Origin: a virus
DNA length: 20,862 nt
Virus record (IMG/VR): IMGVR_UViG_3300031578_000415
Span: 1-20,862 of that record
Direction: 5' to 3' (one strand)
Below, one piece after another: positions 19,480 through 20,862 of this stretch. Numbering within the stretch: the stretch's first letter is position 1; each line of letters begins with the position of its first letter. Below the pieces are notes generated by a model, which worked only from the letters and a program-made list of their open reading frames with translations, was not told where the DNA came from and did not search any database. The position numbers and the translations under genes were made by a program.

Positions 19480-20862
19480 CTAAGCAGCGAGATGTAATTC
19501 CTTTTTTGAGGCCCAGTTGTCGGTCGCGTAGCAGATGTCGGCCACGATCGGAATTGAGAAGTCCCAGTCTTCCATCACCGCCTTGATTTCGTCCAGCAGG
19601 TGAATCTCGTCCTTGTGCATGTAGAGGACGATCTCATCGTGGATGGTCATGATGAGGCGGCTCTTCGCGTTGCGCTCCCGGAGCAGGTCTGCGACTCGGA
19701 CCATGGCGATCTTGAACAGATCGGCACAGGTGCCCTGGATTTTGAAGTTGACCGCTTGCCTCTCGGCACGATCTTTCATCCAGGACTTGGAGTCCGGTAG
19801 GTTCTCTCCCAGGATCTCCAGCCGACGGTAGCGGCCGAAGAAGTTCTGCAGCTGGTGATCTTCCCGCACCTCCCTCTTGGTGCGTCCGATCCAACGCTGC
19901 AGCACTCGCAGGCGGGCGAAGTACTGCTTGATGAACTTCTTGCACTGGTCCTTGGTGTACTGCTTCTTTGGTGTTGAAATAGCAGAGCGGAGGTTCTCGG
20001 CACCGCCGCCGTAAATGACGAGGAAGTTGGTGATCTTTGCCACCTTGCGGAGCTGGGACAATTCATTATGACGAGGATGATTATCGTCGTGAAGAATCTC
20101 TACGGCCTCATCATAGTCGATCCCGAACACTTCGCACATCGTGTTGGTGTGAACGTCTCGGAACGGAGGCACCGTGTACGCCCTGAGGAGCACTGGGTCC
20201 TGACTGTAGTGCGCCGTCATGCGGACTTCGATCTGGCTGTAGTCGATGAAGACCATGATGTAGCCTTCAGGAGAGATGAAGGCTTTTCGGATCGTGTCTG
20301 TCCTACCGGGGATGTTCTGCAGGTTGGGCTTGCTGCTGCTCATACGACCGGTGACGACGTTCTGGTTGTAGGAGCAGTGGAGGTAGTTGTGAATATCGAT
20401 CATCACCTCCAAGTTGTCGACGTATGTGCTCTTGAGCTTACGTGCCTGTCGGCAAGCGACGATGTCCTCGCACACCTGATATCTGGATGCCAGGTTCTCC
20501 AGGACCTCCACATCCAGCGAGGGCTTCCCTGACGGCGTCTTTTTCTTCCAGGTGATGCCCTTCTCCTGGAGCGCCGTGATCAACTCAGCTACGGACCCGA
20601 CGTTCAACTCTGGTTTGTCAAAGTACGCACGTACCTTTTTCTCGTACTCATTAGCTTCCTTCTCGAGTGCGGGTCCTGCTACCTTGAGGTACTCCTTGTC
20701 GATCAGCACACCTCGGTGCTCCATGTCCAAAAGCACCCACAGCAGCCTCGACTCCATCAGGTAGAGCTGTTTCAGATCTGGGTCTGCAGCGACCAGGGGC
20801 AGCTTCTTTTTGAACAACGCCCAGGTGTAGTGACCGTCAGATGCGGCGTATGGCACCATCAT
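19480..20862 (-). CDS. polA: DNA polymerase I (family A), 5' end outside window
   Basis: At least 460 residues of a family A polymerase are present; the gene continues past the right edge, so the 3'-5' exonuclease domain is mostly missing here. The first residues PYAASDGHYTWALF resemble the end of that domain (Exo III). Palm and finger motifs are clear: TGRMSSSKPNLQNIP, motif A VFIDYSQIEVRM with D207, motif B KITNFLVIYGGG (K276, F280, Y284), QGTCADLFK, and motif C TIHDEIV with D409. In motif B the glycine following F280 in Pol I is replaced by leucine. Phe at 280 corresponds to the Phe762-type residue of E. coli Pol I. It is the replicative polymerase candidate. Its stop is followed by a 69-base gap. 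Confidence 0.95.
   Translation of the reverse strand: MMVPYAASDGHYTWALFKKKLPLVAADPDLKQLYLMESRLLWVLLDMEHRGVLIDKEYLKVAGPALEKEANEYEKKVRAYFDKPELNVGSVAELITALQEKGITWKKKTPSGKPSLDVEVLENLASRYQVCEDIVACRQARKLKSTYVDNLEVMIDIHNYLHCSYNQNVVTGRMSSSKPNLQNIPGRTDTIRKAFISPEGYIMVFIDYSQIEVRMTAHYSQDPVLLRAYTVPPFRDVHTNTMCEVFGIDYDEAVEILHDDNHPRHNELSQLRKVAKITNFLVIYGGGAENLRSAISTPKKQYTKDQCKKFIKQYFARLRVLQRWIGRTKREVREDHQLQNFFGRYRRLEILGENLPDSKSWMKDRAERQAVNFKIQGTCADLFKIAMVRVADLLRERNAKSRLIMTIHDEIVLYMHKDEIHLLDEIKAVMEDWDFSIPIVADICYATDNWASKKELHLAA

Noticed and set aside
20516-20560. KTPSG in DNA polymerase as a further copy of the KTPP motif
   Set aside because: K-T-x-x-G at this place is a normal feature of family A polymerases, so it was not counted.
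1-20862. CRISPR array, insertion sequence or attachment site
   Set aside because: No regularly spaced repeats, transposase or integrase genes, or duplicated att-like sequences were seen on either strand.

Overview
The window is a densely packed segment of a tailed bacteriophage genome, or an integrated or metagenomic phage fragment. The genes are diagnostic: a GpA-type large terminase, a family A DNA polymerase, a T4 gp32-like single-strand binding protein, a RecA/UvsX-type recombinase, an SbcD/SbcC (gp47/gp46) nuclease pair, a T7-like ATP-dependent ligase, a RuvC-like resolvase, RNase H, and two nucleotide kinases. No structural, lysis, integrase or ribosomal genes are present. Base composition is moderately GC-rich and Shine-Dalgarno sites of the GGAG type are frequent, so the host is a bacterium. 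I cannot name the host from sequence alone.

Layout: everything from the right edge (20862) down to about 500 is read leftward on the minus strand. Many genes abut or overlap by a few bases (ATGA, TAATG, TGATG and TAG-ATG junctions), as expected of one or a few long operons. In transcription order: DNA polymerase (cut by the right edge), a coiled-coil protein, SSB, RecA, five small unknown proteins and a small GTG-start winged-helix-like protein, SbcD, SbcC, ligase, two unknowns, a deoxyribosyltransferase-like protein, an unknown with one CxxC, RuvC-like resolvase, a 48-residue zinc-knuckle protein, an NYN-domain nuclease, the large terminase, a histone-fold protein, a KTSC protein, RNase H, a dNMP kinase, a possible ThyX-like protein, four very small proteins (one Lar-like), a tRNA-like element, and a deoxynucleoside kinase. 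A single plus-strand gene at the left end, with a C-terminal J-domain, converges on this block and shares a CTAG stop palindrome with the kinase gene.

Together the genes form a replication, recombination, packaging and nucleotide-supply module. Polymerase, SSB, RecA, SbcCD, ligase, RuvC and RNase H would support recombination-dependent replication and lagging-strand maturation. The kinases, and perhaps the ThyX-like and deoxyribosyltransferase-like proteins, would feed dNTP pools. The terminase, placed unusually inside this module, would package the product.

The most notable items are: (1) a LAGLIDADG-type intein in the terminase at a point that splits a putative zinc-knuckle, so that splicing would restore the metal site; (2) a phage-encoded short histone-fold protein directly downstream of the terminase; (3) a KTPP(P/G) peptide recurring, with different synonymous codons, mostly at the termini of several DNA-handling proteins; (4) an SSB with a gp32-like zinc site plus a second cysteine cluster and an acidic repeat; (5) a cluster of four tiny genes beside a Lar-like anti-restriction candidate; (6) a tRNA-like element lacking a normal D-arm. 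No stretch longer than 300 bases is without a gene.
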